A program made the position numbers and the translations under genes. From the NCBI GenBank assembly GCA_001001045.1, contig LCIL01000008.1, forward strand, positions 1 to 38,234: 38,234 bases of DNA, written 5' to 3'. This DNA is from Candidatus Woesebacteria bacterium GW2011_GWA1_44_23. Lineage in GTDB: Bacteria > Patescibacteriota > Microgenomatia > UBA8517. Position 1 is the stretch's first letter. The number at the start of each line of letters is the position of its first letter. The notes beneath the pieces are model-generated. The model saw only the letters and a list, made by a program, of their open reading frames with translations, was not told the origin of the DNA and searched no databases. Positions 7,107 through 14,278 of the stretch are shown one piece after another.

Positions 7107-7451
7107 ATGCAGGCACTATATGCCCTAATTTCCCTTCTGGCGGGTTTCAAAATCTGTGACGTCTTGACCCATCCGGATTCAAAAATACGCAGAAAAACCC
7201 CCACCATTAAAATCAGGGGGTTTGAGCTTCTGCCCAGTATAAGGATTACCGTAAGGGGAAGATTCGTTCATTTTCATCACTGGATGAATTTTTCGATCCT
7301 TTTTGTTATTTCAGTTGTAGTAGGAGGCAGCATTCTTGACTCGTGGCTTACAAGAGGGGTCCTTCTGGGAGGAATTATTCAAGGACTTACGATTCCGAGT
7401 CCTATTGCGAGAAAAATAATCTACAGCAAAAAAATAGATGTCCAATCTTAG
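7107..7451 (+). CDS. Small membrane protein, operon with the 7438 hydrolase
   Basis: A 114-residue protein with a hydrophobic N-terminus, a basic middle ('HPDSKIRRKTPTIKIRG') and two further hydrophobic stretches near 60-100. 'FVHFHHWMNFSIL' is rich in histidine. Its end overlaps the next gene by 14 bases, so the two are coupled. TAGAGT with a TGC extension (7095-7100) puts the predicted transcription start on the ATG. No family recognised. Confidence 0.6.
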   Translation: MQALYALISLLAGFKICDVLTHPDSKIRRKTPTIKIRGFELLPSIRITVRGRFVHFHHWMNFSILFVISVVVGGSILDSWLTRGVLLGGIIQGLTIPSPIARKIIYSKKIDVQS

Positions 7452-8442
7452 GGGCTTTTTTTACTATTTATCCATAGCCGTAATATTCTTTTTAATAGGC
7501 TGGTTTGGCAATAATGCGTATCGCCTTCCCAGGGCTCCCGATCCCGTACCTCAGGCAAAGCCGACGCCTCTTTTGAAGTACACCGTAGAAAATTTGTCAA
7601 AATCTGAATTTAAAAAATCGGAGATTATCATAGGGAACACACTAAAAGAGACGACATCTTATACATCTTACGAGTTTACGATGGAATTCTCTCCCGATTT
7701 TTCCGGCAATCTCAAAAAAACATCGGGCATGATAAATATTCCAAAAGGCCCGGGGCCATTTCCTGTAATTGTGATGTACCGGGGATATATAAACCAGGAA
7801 ACCTATGCGATAGGGGAAGGGACTTCCCCCTCTGCTTCATTTTTTGCCCAAAACGGTTATATAACCGTGGCTCCCGACTTTTTGGGATACGGAAATAGCG
7901 ATTCCGAGGCTGCGAATATTTTTGAATCCCGGTTCCAGACATATGTCACGGCCGTATCCGTACTCAAGTCGGTGGGTTCCCTAAGTTCGTGGGACGGAAC
8001 CAATATTTTTATCTGGGGGCACAGTAACGGCGGCCAAATTGCGCTGATAACCCTCGAAATAACAGGCGAGAATTACCCTACGGTTCTTTGGGCACCCGTA
8101 ACAAGACCTTTTCCGGCATCCATCCTCTACTATATCGATGAGGCCACCGACAGCGGAAAACTGATTATAGGCAAACTTGCCGAGTTTAACGATACCTATG
8201 ATGCAGGCATGTTCTCATTGACCGGGTACTACGTCAAAATCAAAGCTCCTATACAGTTAAATCAGGGCACGGCCGACACGGCGGTTCCTTATTGGTGGAG
8301 CGACTCCTTCGTCCAAACGCTTAAAAATAGCGAAGTTGACGTTACTTATATAAAATACCCCGGAGCCAACCACAATCTGCTTCCGTTATGGAACCAGGCC
8401 GTAAATGCCTCTCTGCTTTTTTTTAAATCATATTTGCGCTAA
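7438..8442 (+). CDS. Membrane-anchored alpha/beta hydrolase
   Basis: A 334-residue protein with an N-terminal membrane helix (about 6-24) and an alpha/beta-hydrolase fold. The nucleophile elbow 'GHSNGG' gives Ser196. Asp280 in 'GTADTAVPYW' and His312 in 'GANHNLLP' complete the triad. The overall pattern resembles prolyl-oligopeptidase/dienelactone-hydrolase type esterases or peptidases facing outside the cell. It is similar in layout to the second hydrolase at 15400-16464 ('GYVVFKPDFRGHGES' versus 'GYITVAPDFLGYGNS'), so these are paralogs. Natural substrate unknown. Confidence 0.85.
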   Translation: MSNLRGFFYYLSIAVIFFLIGWFGNNAYRLPRAPDPVPQAKPTPLLKYTVENLSKSEFKKSEIIIGNTLKETTSYTSYEFTMEFSPDFSGNLKKTSGMINIPKGPGPFPVIVMYRGYINQETYAIGEGTSPSASFFAQNGYITVAPDFLGYGNSDSEAANIFESRFQTYVTAVSVLKSVGSLSSWDGTNIFIWGHSNGGQIALITLEITGENYPTVLWAPVTRPFPASILYYIDEATDSGKLIIGKLAEFNDTYDAGMFSLTGYYVKIKAPIQLNQGTADTAVPYWWSDSFVQTLKNSEVDVTYIKYPGANHNLLPLWNQAVNASLLFFKSYLR

Positions 8443-8457
8443 AATCCGCGTAATAAT

Positions 8458-8940
8458 ATGAAAGAGAGGGGTGCATTCGAAAAAGCGAGAATCGACGGAA
8501 TACTTAACGCGCTTTCGGAAGGTAAAACTGGTTACGATGAATTAAGTGAGGCCGGCAAAACGTCCGAATCAAGAGCAATCGAAGATATTGGCTTGGAATC
8601 CGAAAGAAGATTCACCAGGTACGCAAGACAAGTGGATTTTATAGAATGCGTACAGGACGCCGTTCCCTATGAAGACGCTTACGAAGGAGTTGATAAATGG
8701 TTGAGGTTTAAACCTTATAAAAAGCTACCAGATCTTCCCGTTCAGGTTAAAAGTTCATTCAGGGATGTGAATTCATTCAGGAAAAATCCTAAATACAAAA
8801 ACCGTGGCGGCATGGAAATCGTAATAAACTGCGGCCCCTCTATCAATTACGGAATATTTCTTAGACAGTTAACACTGGAGGTGAACAGAATTAAGATCTC
8901 ACTCGAAGAAAGCCCTTCTCTGGGAAGGTTTATTGTTTAA
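8458..8940 (+). CDS. Putative PD-(D/E)XK-like nuclease, otherwise uncharacterised
   Basis: A 160-residue soluble protein. 'LESERRFTRYARQ' (Glu47/Glu49), 'EGVDKWLRF' (Asp79) and 'LPVQVKSS' (Gln96-Val-Lys98) are spaced like the E...D...QxK core of PD-(D/E)XK nucleases. This is a motif-level suggestion, not a family match. TAAAAT (8440-8445) lies 12 bases before the ATG. It is a single gene with a clear start after the hydrolase; the following 98 bases contain nothing I recognise. Confidence 0.6.
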   Translation: MKERGAFEKARIDGILNALSEGKTGYDELSEAGKTSESRAIEDIGLESERRFTRYARQVDFIECVQDAVPYEDAYEGVDKWLRFKPYKKLPDLPVQVKSSFRDVNSFRKNPKYKNRGGMEIVINCGPSINYGIFLRQLTLEVNRIKISLEESPSLGRFIV

Positions 8941-9038
8941 AGATAGCAACTCTTTCAAAATCCGCTATTACGCTTTTTATTATTATGATATTTCTTTAGC
9001 AAACATCATATAACTATCTTTTTAAACCTAGGCACAAA

Positions 9039-9299
9039 TTATTGCCTCGGTTCCATCGGACGGGCTATATTAACGTTAATCTTGCGGCCTTTAAGGTCTG
9101 CCTGATTAAACATTTCTATAGCTTTTTTAGCCTCTTCATCGCTGCCCATGGTTACAAAACCAAAGCCGCGGCTTCTTCCTGTCATCTTGTCGCTTATAAC
9201 GGCGGCATCGGTAACACTTCCCGCACCAGCAAAAAGAGCCTTAAGGTCGTCTGCCGTTACTTCCCACGACAAATTCCCTACAAAAAGTTTAGATTCCAT
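9039..9299 (-). CDS. RRM-type RNA-binding protein (bacterial Rbp family)
   Basis: An 86-residue single RRM domain. RNP2 is 'LFVGNL' (5-10) and RNP1 is 'RGFGFVTM' (44-51), with 'GRKINVNIARP' at the end of the fold. Bacterial RRM proteins bind single-stranded RNA and are often cold-responsive. Unlike most genes here it has a strong AGGAGGTGA ribosome-binding site (9313-9321), 13 bases from the ATG, so its mRNA has a leader and may be highly translated or regulated at the RNA level (inference). Confidence 0.93.
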   Translation of the reverse strand: MESKLFVGNLSWEVTADDLKALFAGAGSVTDAAVISDKMTGRSRGFGFVTMGSDEEAKKAIEMFNQADLKGRKINVNIARPMEPRQ

Positions 9300-9367
9300 T
9301 TAAATTAAAAATTCACCTCCTCTCATTTGAAGTCGGTCAAAGGCTGAAGCTTACCAAACTGAAGCTC

Positions 9368-9402
9368 ACTATCCCTTGAAAACTCTGAGGATAGTATATA
9401 AT
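9368..9402 (+). promoter_or_regulatory. Promoter with a flanking inverted repeat (operator candidate)
   Basis: ACTATCC (9368-9374) and GGATAGT (9389-9395) form a perfect 7-bp inverted repeat with centres 21 bp apart. They flank a TTGAAA -35 (9376-9381) and touch TATAAT (9397-9402). Two helical turns between half-sites suits a dimeric repressor. CTGAAGCT also occurs twice just upstream (9344, 9359). The regulator is unknown. Confidence 0.5.
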
Positions 9403-9414
9403 ATTCATAGTCAA

Positions 9415-9597
9415 ATGGCAAACGCTGACAATAAATCAACGGAAATTCCCAAAATCCCGAGCCTAAACTTCGGCGGAGGCAAGCCGTCAATTTTTACTCC
9501 GAATAAGGGTTTTATGCCTAAAGGACCCCAAAGGGGTAAATTTAACCAGGCTACTTTCCACACACAACATAAGGGCGGGCCAAGCGGGGGAAAATAG
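9415..9597 (+). CDS. Small basic Gly/Pro-rich protein, unknown function
   Basis: A 60-residue low-complexity protein rich in Gly, Pro, Lys and Asn, with no predicted membrane segment and a basic C-terminus ending 'HKGGPSGGK'. I use the ATG at 9415, not the upstream TTG-type start at 9376, because TATAAT ends 12 bases before it. The composition would suit an RNA- or nucleic-acid-binding disordered peptide; this is inference. It is divergent from the RRM gene and lies directly upstream of the trigger-factor-like gene. Confidence 0.6.
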   Translation: MANADNKSTEIPKIPSLNFGGGKPSIFTPNKGFMPKGPQRGKFNQATFHTQHKGGPSGGK

Positions 9598-9613
9598 TGT
9601 ATAATTGCCACTT

Positions 9614-10495
9614 ATGCCTGATAAAATAACCTCCGTTATCGCCCGTGAGACCGACGGAAATATCCAAATCACATTCACCGTTCCTTTTTCCGTTATACGG
9701 AAGGAGGAAGATGAAACCCTCAAGGAATTTGCCAAAGATGCTGAAATACCAGGTTTCAGGAAGGGGATGGCCCCAATCGCAAAAGTGGCCGAGAAGATCC
9801 CCCAAAGCAAAATCGTAGAGCATTCTTTAGGTCACATATTACCCAAGGCTTTATCGGAAGCCGTAACCGAAAATAACCTTAAAATAGCGGTTTACCCCAA
9901 ATTTGAGTTAATAAGCGCGGAGGAAGGTAAAGATTGGCAAGTGAGGGGGATTACCTGCGAGCTTCCTGAGGTTAACTTGGGCGATTACAAAAAAGCCGTT
10001 CAGGGGGCATTCCGCGCCTCCACCCTCTGGACTCCCGATAAAGGAAAGCCCGAGGAAAAAAAGGAGCTAAGTGCCGAGCAGAAAGAGCAGGTGGTTATAA
10101 AAACACTTCTTGAAAATGTAAAGATAACCATCCCCGCAATATTAATTGAGGAAGAAGCGGACAGCCGCCTTTCAAATCTTCTTTCAAGACTGGAAAAGCT
10201 GGGGTTGGCCCTTGAAACGTATCTGTCCTCAATAGGCAAAAAGGCGGATGACCTTAGGGCCGACTATGCCAATCAGGCAAAGGATGCAATTGCTCTGGAT
10301 CTTATTTTGACAAAAATTGCCCAGGAAAAAGACATTAAGGTAGACCCCAAAGATGTCGATTCGGCCATGGGTGTTGCGCAGGTCTCAAAAACAAGTGAAA
10401 ACGGGACCCCGGAAGATCCCGAAGGCAGAAAAAGGCTTCTTGAATCGATTCTTAAGCGCAGGGGTGCGCTGGACTTTCTTATTAAGTTGGGGTAG
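9614..10495 (+). CDS. tig: Trigger-factor-like chaperone lacking the PPIase domain
   Basis: A 293-residue protein. The N-terminal ribosome-binding domain has the signature 'GFRKGMAP' (47-54) and the typical ELPEVNLGDY strand near 120. The region goes straight into the helical C-terminal substrate-binding domain (about 150-293) through a Lys/Glu-rich linker. The FKBP-type peptidyl-prolyl isomerase domain between them in the usual protein of about 430 residues is absent. It should still bind nascent chains at the ribosome exit. ATG 9614 is preferred: TATAAT (9600-9605) ends eight bases before it. Confidence 0.83.
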   Translation: MPDKITSVIARETDGNIQITFTVPFSVIRKEEDETLKEFAKDAEIPGFRKGMAPIAKVAEKIPQSKIVEHSLGHILPKALSEAVTENNLKIAVYPKFELISAEEGKDWQVRGITCELPEVNLGDYKKAVQGAFRASTLWTPDKGKPEEKKELSAEQKEQVVIKTLLENVKITIPAILIEEEADSRLSNLLSRLEKLGLALETYLSSIGKKADDLRADYANQAKDAIALDLILTKIAQEKDIKVDPKDVDSAMGVAQVSKTSENGTPEDPEGRKRLLESILKRRGALDFLIKLG

Positions 10496-10506
10496 ACTTT
10501 TGGCAA

Positions 10507-11136
10507 ATGGCGGACCCAAAAAAGAAAACTCAACAGCTTCGCACAAAGCAAAATGTTCTTGAATCCCTCAAGGATTTGGGCATAGGTGCGGGTTCTCAAA
10601 CCGGAGATTTTTTGAAAAGCACTTCTGAAGACTTTTTTAGGGAATTGATGGGTATTCCCGTCCCTGCTATCAAAAGAAGCGGGGAAATCAGTGCAGGGCA
10701 GTCTATTCAAATGAACGAGGTTATGAGCGGCAAGGAAGAAGAGAGTAAACATCTCAGGGATCAGATTTCACTTGAACGGCAGCTTTCCAGCGACGAACAA
10801 CGGGTTTCTGAGGGTAAACGCAACGAACTTAAAGTGGAGCTTCAGGCTCTTATGCAGGAAGTCCAAAAAGTTGCCGCAAGCAGTGAAAACCTTGCGGAGG
10901 CAACACGGGTGGCTATGATGACGGCTCCTGTTGAACCCGGAATTTATCACATTAATTTTTTCAAAAACATCTTGGAGTTTTTGCAGTCTTTCAGAAAGAG
11001 GATCGATTACGCCGCCGCCTGGCTTCAAAGTTCCAATAAACGCGCACAAAAGAAAAACTACTGGAACATGTACAAGAAAAAGGGTAGCTCTTTCCTTCTT
11101 TCTCCGGATCATTATCTTCAAAGATCGGCTGGTTAA
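10507..11136 (+). CDS. DUF5660-like protein following trigger factor
   Basis: A 209-residue soluble protein with a basic N-terminus, a long predicted coiled coil (about residues 78-130) and a C-terminal block 'NYWNMYKKKGSSFLLSPDHY' followed by LQRSAG that looks strongly constrained. I believe this matches DUF5660, a CPR-restricted family, but cannot confirm it. It starts 11 bases after the trigger-factor stop and is presumably co-transcribed with it, which hints at a role near the ribosome or in protein export (inference). tRNA-Val follows. Confidence 0.65.
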   Translation: MADPKKKTQQLRTKQNVLESLKDLGIGAGSQTGDFLKSTSEDFFRELMGIPVPAIKRSGEISAGQSIQMNEVMSGKEEESKHLRDQISLERQLSSDEQRVSEGKRNELKVELQALMQEVQKVAASSENLAEATRVAMMTAPVEPGIYHINFFKNILEFLQSFRKRIDYAAAWLQSSNKRAQKKNYWNMYKKKGSSFLLSPDHYLQRSAG

Positions 11137-11161
11137 TTTTTGATATAATACAAGTCGGCGG

Positions 11162-11235
11162 GGACGCTTAGCTCAGTTGGTTAGAGCGCATTCTTGACGT
11201 GAATGAGGTCGGGGGTTCGAGCCCTCCAGCGTCCA
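11162..11235 (+). tRNA. tRNA-Val(GAC)
   Basis: A 74-base tRNA. Acceptor GGACGCT pairs with AGCGTCC. The anticodon stem CATTC/GAATG has loop TTGACGT, giving anticodon GAC. T arm GGGGG-TTCGAGC-CCTCC; discriminator A; no encoded CCA. A TATAAT (11144-11149) lies 12 bases upstream as its promoter -10. Confidence 0.95.
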
Positions 11236-11236
11236 C

Positions 11237-12190
11237 TCATTTTGAAGCAAAAATTACTGCATTGGGAATGTCTCGCCCAGGTCCGTATACATATCTTGCC
11301 CCATAATACAAGGCGGTTGATCCTCCGGTATCCAAATTCAAAGCACCACTTGCTCCAAGGCTCTTAAAAACATATGCAAATTCCTGCATGTTTACATTCA
11401 TCGCAACAACCACCATGATGGTGTTTTCCCTTAAACCCAGTCCCACTTTCGTTCCTTTTGCCTTTTGTTTATCGCTTAAACCCGACTGGTTGTCGTCTAT
11501 CTGGACGGCTCCGCCGTTAACCAGGCCCGGGAAGTTTACAATCCCCGCGGTTAAACCTCCCGAAAACGATTTGGCATCCTGTACATAGTGGGCCCTACTA
11601 CCGTCAAAATAAACCATAGCCCGACCATTCCAGAAAAGATTCCCGCCGTTTATCCAGTGGCTCAAACGGGTGTTATAAACGGGAAAATCAAAAGAATTGG
11701 TCTTCCCCGAGCATTCCGGATACGTAATCGGGCAAAAATATGTTCCGTTTACTCCCGCAAATCCGTTATTTTTAGTGACAAAAGTCTGCAAATTATTGGC
11801 AAGGCATCCGTTTCCGCAGTCTCCGTCATTTGCGGTATCCGTAATCATCCTGGTACTGCCCATCTCAAGAGAAAGTACCGTTGCCGTAAAATTTCCCTTT
11901 TCCGTTGCAACATTAATGGTAGAAAGTCCGCTTCCGGGAGGACCGCTTACGGGCTTTGCGGTCGGCTTGGGAGTAACTGATGGCTTAGAAGTGGGAACTG
12001 CCGTGGGCTTTATCGTAGGAGCAGTGGTGAAAGAAGGAGAAGGAACTGGGGTGGCCGTCGCAACCGCGGTGGGAGTGACAGCCGTGATGTTGGGCTTAAT
12101 ACTGCCGTTTTTAAATATTATGTAACCGACCAGTGAGATAACGGTAATAAAAACCAACATTAAAACAGGAGCAAAACCAGGGCTCTTCAT
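11237..12190 (-). CDS. Membrane-anchored phosphodiester glycosidase family protein (NAGPA-like)
   Basis: A 317-residue protein with an N-terminal membrane helix (about 7-26), a Pro/Thr/Ala-rich linker (about 36-85) and an extracellular phosphodiester glycosidase domain. Visible family features are 'GVNGTYF', 'NTIMVVVAMN' and 'LNLDTGGSTALYY' near the C-terminus. In the family this domain removes a sugar from a phosphodiester on glycans or wall polymers. Its stop lies two bases from the tRNA-Val 3' end on the other strand. The minus-strand promoter TAGAAT (12196-12201) ends five bases before the ATG and interleaves with the promoter of the divergent gene at 12227. Confidence 0.87.
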   Translation of the reverse strand: MKSPGFAPVLMLVFITVISLVGYIIFKNGSIKPNITAVTPTAVATATPVPSPSFTTAPTIKPTAVPTSKPSVTPKPTAKPVSGPPGSGLSTINVATEKGNFTATVLSLEMGSTRMITDTANDGDCGNGCLANNLQTFVTKNNGFAGVNGTYFCPITYPECSGKTNSFDFPVYNTRLSHWINGGNLFWNGRAMVYFDGSRAHYVQDAKSFSGGLTAGIVNFPGLVNGGAVQIDDNQSGLSDKQKAKGTKVGLGLRENTIMVVVAMNVNMQEFAYVFKSLGASGALNLDTGGSTALYYGARYVYGPGRDIPNAVIFASK

Positions 12191-12226
12191 ATTTCATTCT
12201 AGCAAATCTCCTAATATAATATGCGT

Positions 12227-12640
12227 ATGGAAAGCGGACATGAAGCGGAAGACTTCAGAAAGAAATCCGTTCTTGCCGTATGCTGGGCAGGAACCGACAG
12301 GAGCCAATATATTGCCGAGGAATTAAATAGAAGGAATTATTTTGCAACAAGCGCAGGTGTTTTGAAAAATAATAACCATGCGGTCTCAAATTACGTCACA
12401 CCTGCCGATCTGTCCAACGTGGGTATCGTCGTTTTTGCTTCCATACACGAAAGGAATGTTTTTTGTAAAGACGAAAAGCTTAAAGCAATTGTCAAAAAAA
12501 ACGGTATAGAAGTCAGAGTGCTGAATATTACCGAAAGCGATAAGGACAGGGCACACAATTACGGCAAGGTGGAAGAATTAAAAGCCGAAATTTCAAAACA
12601 GCTGGACTGTATCGGTTTAAAGGACCTCACAAATCAATAG
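12227..12640 (+). CDS. P-loop phosphatase-like protein (LMW-PTP-like)
   Basis: A 137-residue protein with 'AVCWAGTDRSQYIAEEL' near the N-terminus. This is a CX5R(S) phosphate loop with Cys19 and Arg25, as in low-molecular-weight protein tyrosine phosphatases and arsenate reductases. 'GIVVFASIHERN' resembles the middle strand of that fold, but the classic C-terminal DP aspartate motif is not obvious. Activity as a phosphatase is therefore a suggestion. The start at 12227 is chosen because TATAAT (12215-12220) ends six bases before it; the ATG at 12221 overlaps the promoter. Confidence 0.68.
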   Translation: MESGHEAEDFRKKSVLAVCWAGTDRSQYIAEELNRRNYFATSAGVLKNNNHAVSNYVTPADLSNVGIVVFASIHERNVFCKDEKLKAIVKKNGIEVRVLNITESDKDRAHNYGKVEELKAEISKQLDCIGLKDLTNQ

Positions 12641-13608
12641 TTCAAATATTTGTCGATATTTGCCAGGTGCTCCTTATAGGTTTTTGCGCAGTGTATTTCT
12701 TTATATACATCATGCAAATAGTATAAACACTCGGTAGTCTCTGGGTTAAGGGCGGCTTCGATGGCATCGATTCCAGGACTGCAGATGGGGGTGGGGGGAA
12801 GGCCTTCGTTCAGGTAACTGTTATACGGCGAGTCGCTTTTCTTTTCGGCTATATTTACGCTACCCCACCACTTTCCGTTTTCATTTTTGCCCAGCGTGTA
12901 CTGCATTGTCGCATCAATTTGCAAACGCATTCCGGTATCCAGCCTGTTCCAGATGATTCCCGATATTAACTTCATATCTTTTGCTCCTGCCGCCTCACGG
13001 GCAATAAGTGAGGCAATCTTTACTCCCGTGGTCCATTTTATGTTTTTGTCGGCAAATTGCGGCAAGAGAGGAGACATTTTTTGATTAAAGTTATTAATAA
13101 ATCTTTGGGCAACGGCCTCGGGTGTTTCATCCAGCGGAATTAAGTAAGTATCGGGATAATAAACCCCCTCAAAATAATCGGAACCTAGATTTTTGTAAAA
13201 CGAATTCCACGAAACCAGTTGACTATCGTTCCAATTGAGGGCGTCAGCCAAATATTCTCCCAATTGTTCCCTCCTTACACAAAATGATTCGGTAAACCAG
13301 ACCAAATCGGCGTTTCCGGTTATTTTTTTCATAACAGCCCAGGCGTTCATGTCCTGAGACAGCCTGTAGCCGCCGGCTTTTACGTCGTAGCCTCCGGAAA
13401 AGTTATCTAGGAGAAATTGGAAAGCACCTGAGTCCCTTATGAATTTTTGATCCTGCAGGGCCTTGGAAACGTCAAAATTTTCCGTATTCTCGGGAACAAC
13501 AAAAACCTTAACTTCTTTCGAATCCCCGACGGATCCAAAACGGCTCCAAACCATATATAAAATCAGGAATGTCGCTGTCGGAATGAGGATAAATTTAAGA
13601 ACCTTCAT
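12634..13608 (-). CDS. mltG: Endolytic peptidoglycan transglycosylase MltG (YceG-like)
   Basis: A 324-residue protein with an N-terminal membrane helix (about 4-22) and a LysM-like region with 'AGGYRLSQDMNAWAVMKKI'. The YceG catalytic domain shows 'FEGVYYPDTYLI', 'ASLIAREAAG' (catalytic Glu) and 'YNSYLNEGLPPTPICSPG'. MltG cuts nascent glycan strands and so sets their length. The ATG at 13608 is preferred over an upstream ATG at 13650, because it gives a clean membrane anchor and TAGAAT (13614-13619) ends five bases before it. The small gene at 13595-13849 overlaps its start. Confidence 0.92.
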   Translation of the reverse strand: MKVLKFILIPTATFLILYMVWSRFGSVGDSKEVKVFVVPENTENFDVSKALQDQKFIRDSGAFQFLLDNFSGGYDVKAGGYRLSQDMNAWAVMKKITGNADLVWFTESFCVRREQLGEYLADALNWNDSQLVSWNSFYKNLGSDYFEGVYYPDTYLIPLDETPEAVAQRFINNFNQKMSPLLPQFADKNIKWTTGVKIASLIAREAAGAKDMKLISGIIWNRLDTGMRLQIDATMQYTLGKNENGKWWGSVNIAEKKSDSPYNSYLNEGLPPTPICSPGIDAIEAALNPETTECLYYLHDVYKEIHCAKTYKEHLANIDKYLNY

Positions 13609-13849
13609 GTCCCATTCTATCATCTGATTCAGGATGGGGTTTCCCTGCAAAATTGGGGCAGCCTGACAGAGCGGCCGCTTGTTCTATTTGAGACTTTATT
13701 TCCACTTTTCTGTCCGACGGAAGTTTATTCAAAAAATGACCTTTTTTAAACTTCTGCACACGGCATCCCACATCTTTACCGCAGCGGACTCCATAGTTGG
13801 CCATAAAACTACATTCGGAGTATTGAGCTTCGGACGGCTTTTCGTGCAT
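13595..13849 (-). CDS. Small Cys/Lys-rich protein upstream of mltG
   Basis: An 84-residue soluble basic protein with four cysteines ('YSECSF', 'VRCGKDVGC', 'SGCPNF') and 'KFKKGHFLNKLPSDRKVEI'. The cysteines suggest a possible metal site, but no known zinc motif is clear. TAAAAT (13856-13861) ends six bases before the ATG, the same layout as other genes here, which supports it being real. Its 3' end overlaps the mltG start by 14 bases, so it is the first gene of that operon. Function unknown. Confidence 0.6.
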   Translation of the reverse strand: MHEKPSEAQYSECSFMANYGVRCGKDVGCRVQKFKKGHFLNKLPSDRKVEIKSQIEQAAALSGCPNFAGKPHPESDDRMGHEGS

Positions 13850-13905
13850 TCGTGGATTTTACCATAATTCTTGAGGGAATTTAATTACGGTATAAAATAC
13901 TTCTA

Positions 13906-13934
13906 TTGACTATTTGTTATCAAAATTTGATAAT
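13906..13934 (+). promoter_or_regulatory. Leaderless promoter of the 13940 gene
   Basis: TTGACT (13906-13911), a 17-base spacer and GATAAT (13929-13934), then five bases to the GTG at 13940. This is the clearest case in the window where both promoter boxes can be seen and transcription would begin at the start codon. Confidence 0.75.
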
Positions 13935-13939
13935 AAGGT

Positions 13940-14278
13940 GTGAAGTTATTTGTAAGATTGGCAATAAATGTTTTTGCGCTTTTCGTGGTGGAGTACCTGG
14001 TTCCCGGATTTCACCTGGCGGGTCTTTGGACCGCGGTTGTAGCAGCCATTGTCATAGGAGTAGTAAATACTTTTATCCGCCCGATAGTTCAGCTTATCGC
14101 GCTTCCCATTTCAATCCTGACTTTCGGTATTGCGGCCATTATTATTAACGTATTACTTTTTTGGGGAGCTTCCATGCTTGTCCCGGGGTTCACCATCGAC
14201 GGCTTTTTAACGGCACTCGTCGCATCTCTAGTACTATCCCTCGTCTCCTGGTTTATGCATAGGCTTGCATCCGATTAA
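13940..14278 (+). CDS. Small membrane protein of the phage-holin-4/YvlD type (PF04020-like)
   Basis: A 112-residue integral membrane protein with four hydrophobic segments. The family pattern is visible in 'LVPGFHLAGLWTAVVAA', 'VNTFIRPIVQLIALPISILT' and 'LVPGFTIDGFLTALVAS'. These proteins were named for weak similarity to phage holins, but most are chromosomal membrane proteins of unknown role. The start is GTG, set by the promoter described at 13906. The end overlaps the convergent dehydrogenase gene by four bases. Confidence 0.88.
   Translation: MKLFVRLAINVFALFVVEYLVPGFHLAGLWTAVVAAIVIGVVNTFIRPIVQLIALPISILTFGIAAIIINVLLFWGASMLVPGFTIDGFLTALVASLVLSLVSWFMHRLASD

Noticed and set aside
10273-10752. 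159-codon minus-strand frame
   Set aside because: Antisense across the end of the trigger-factor-like gene and the start of the next gene; composition resembles a shadow.
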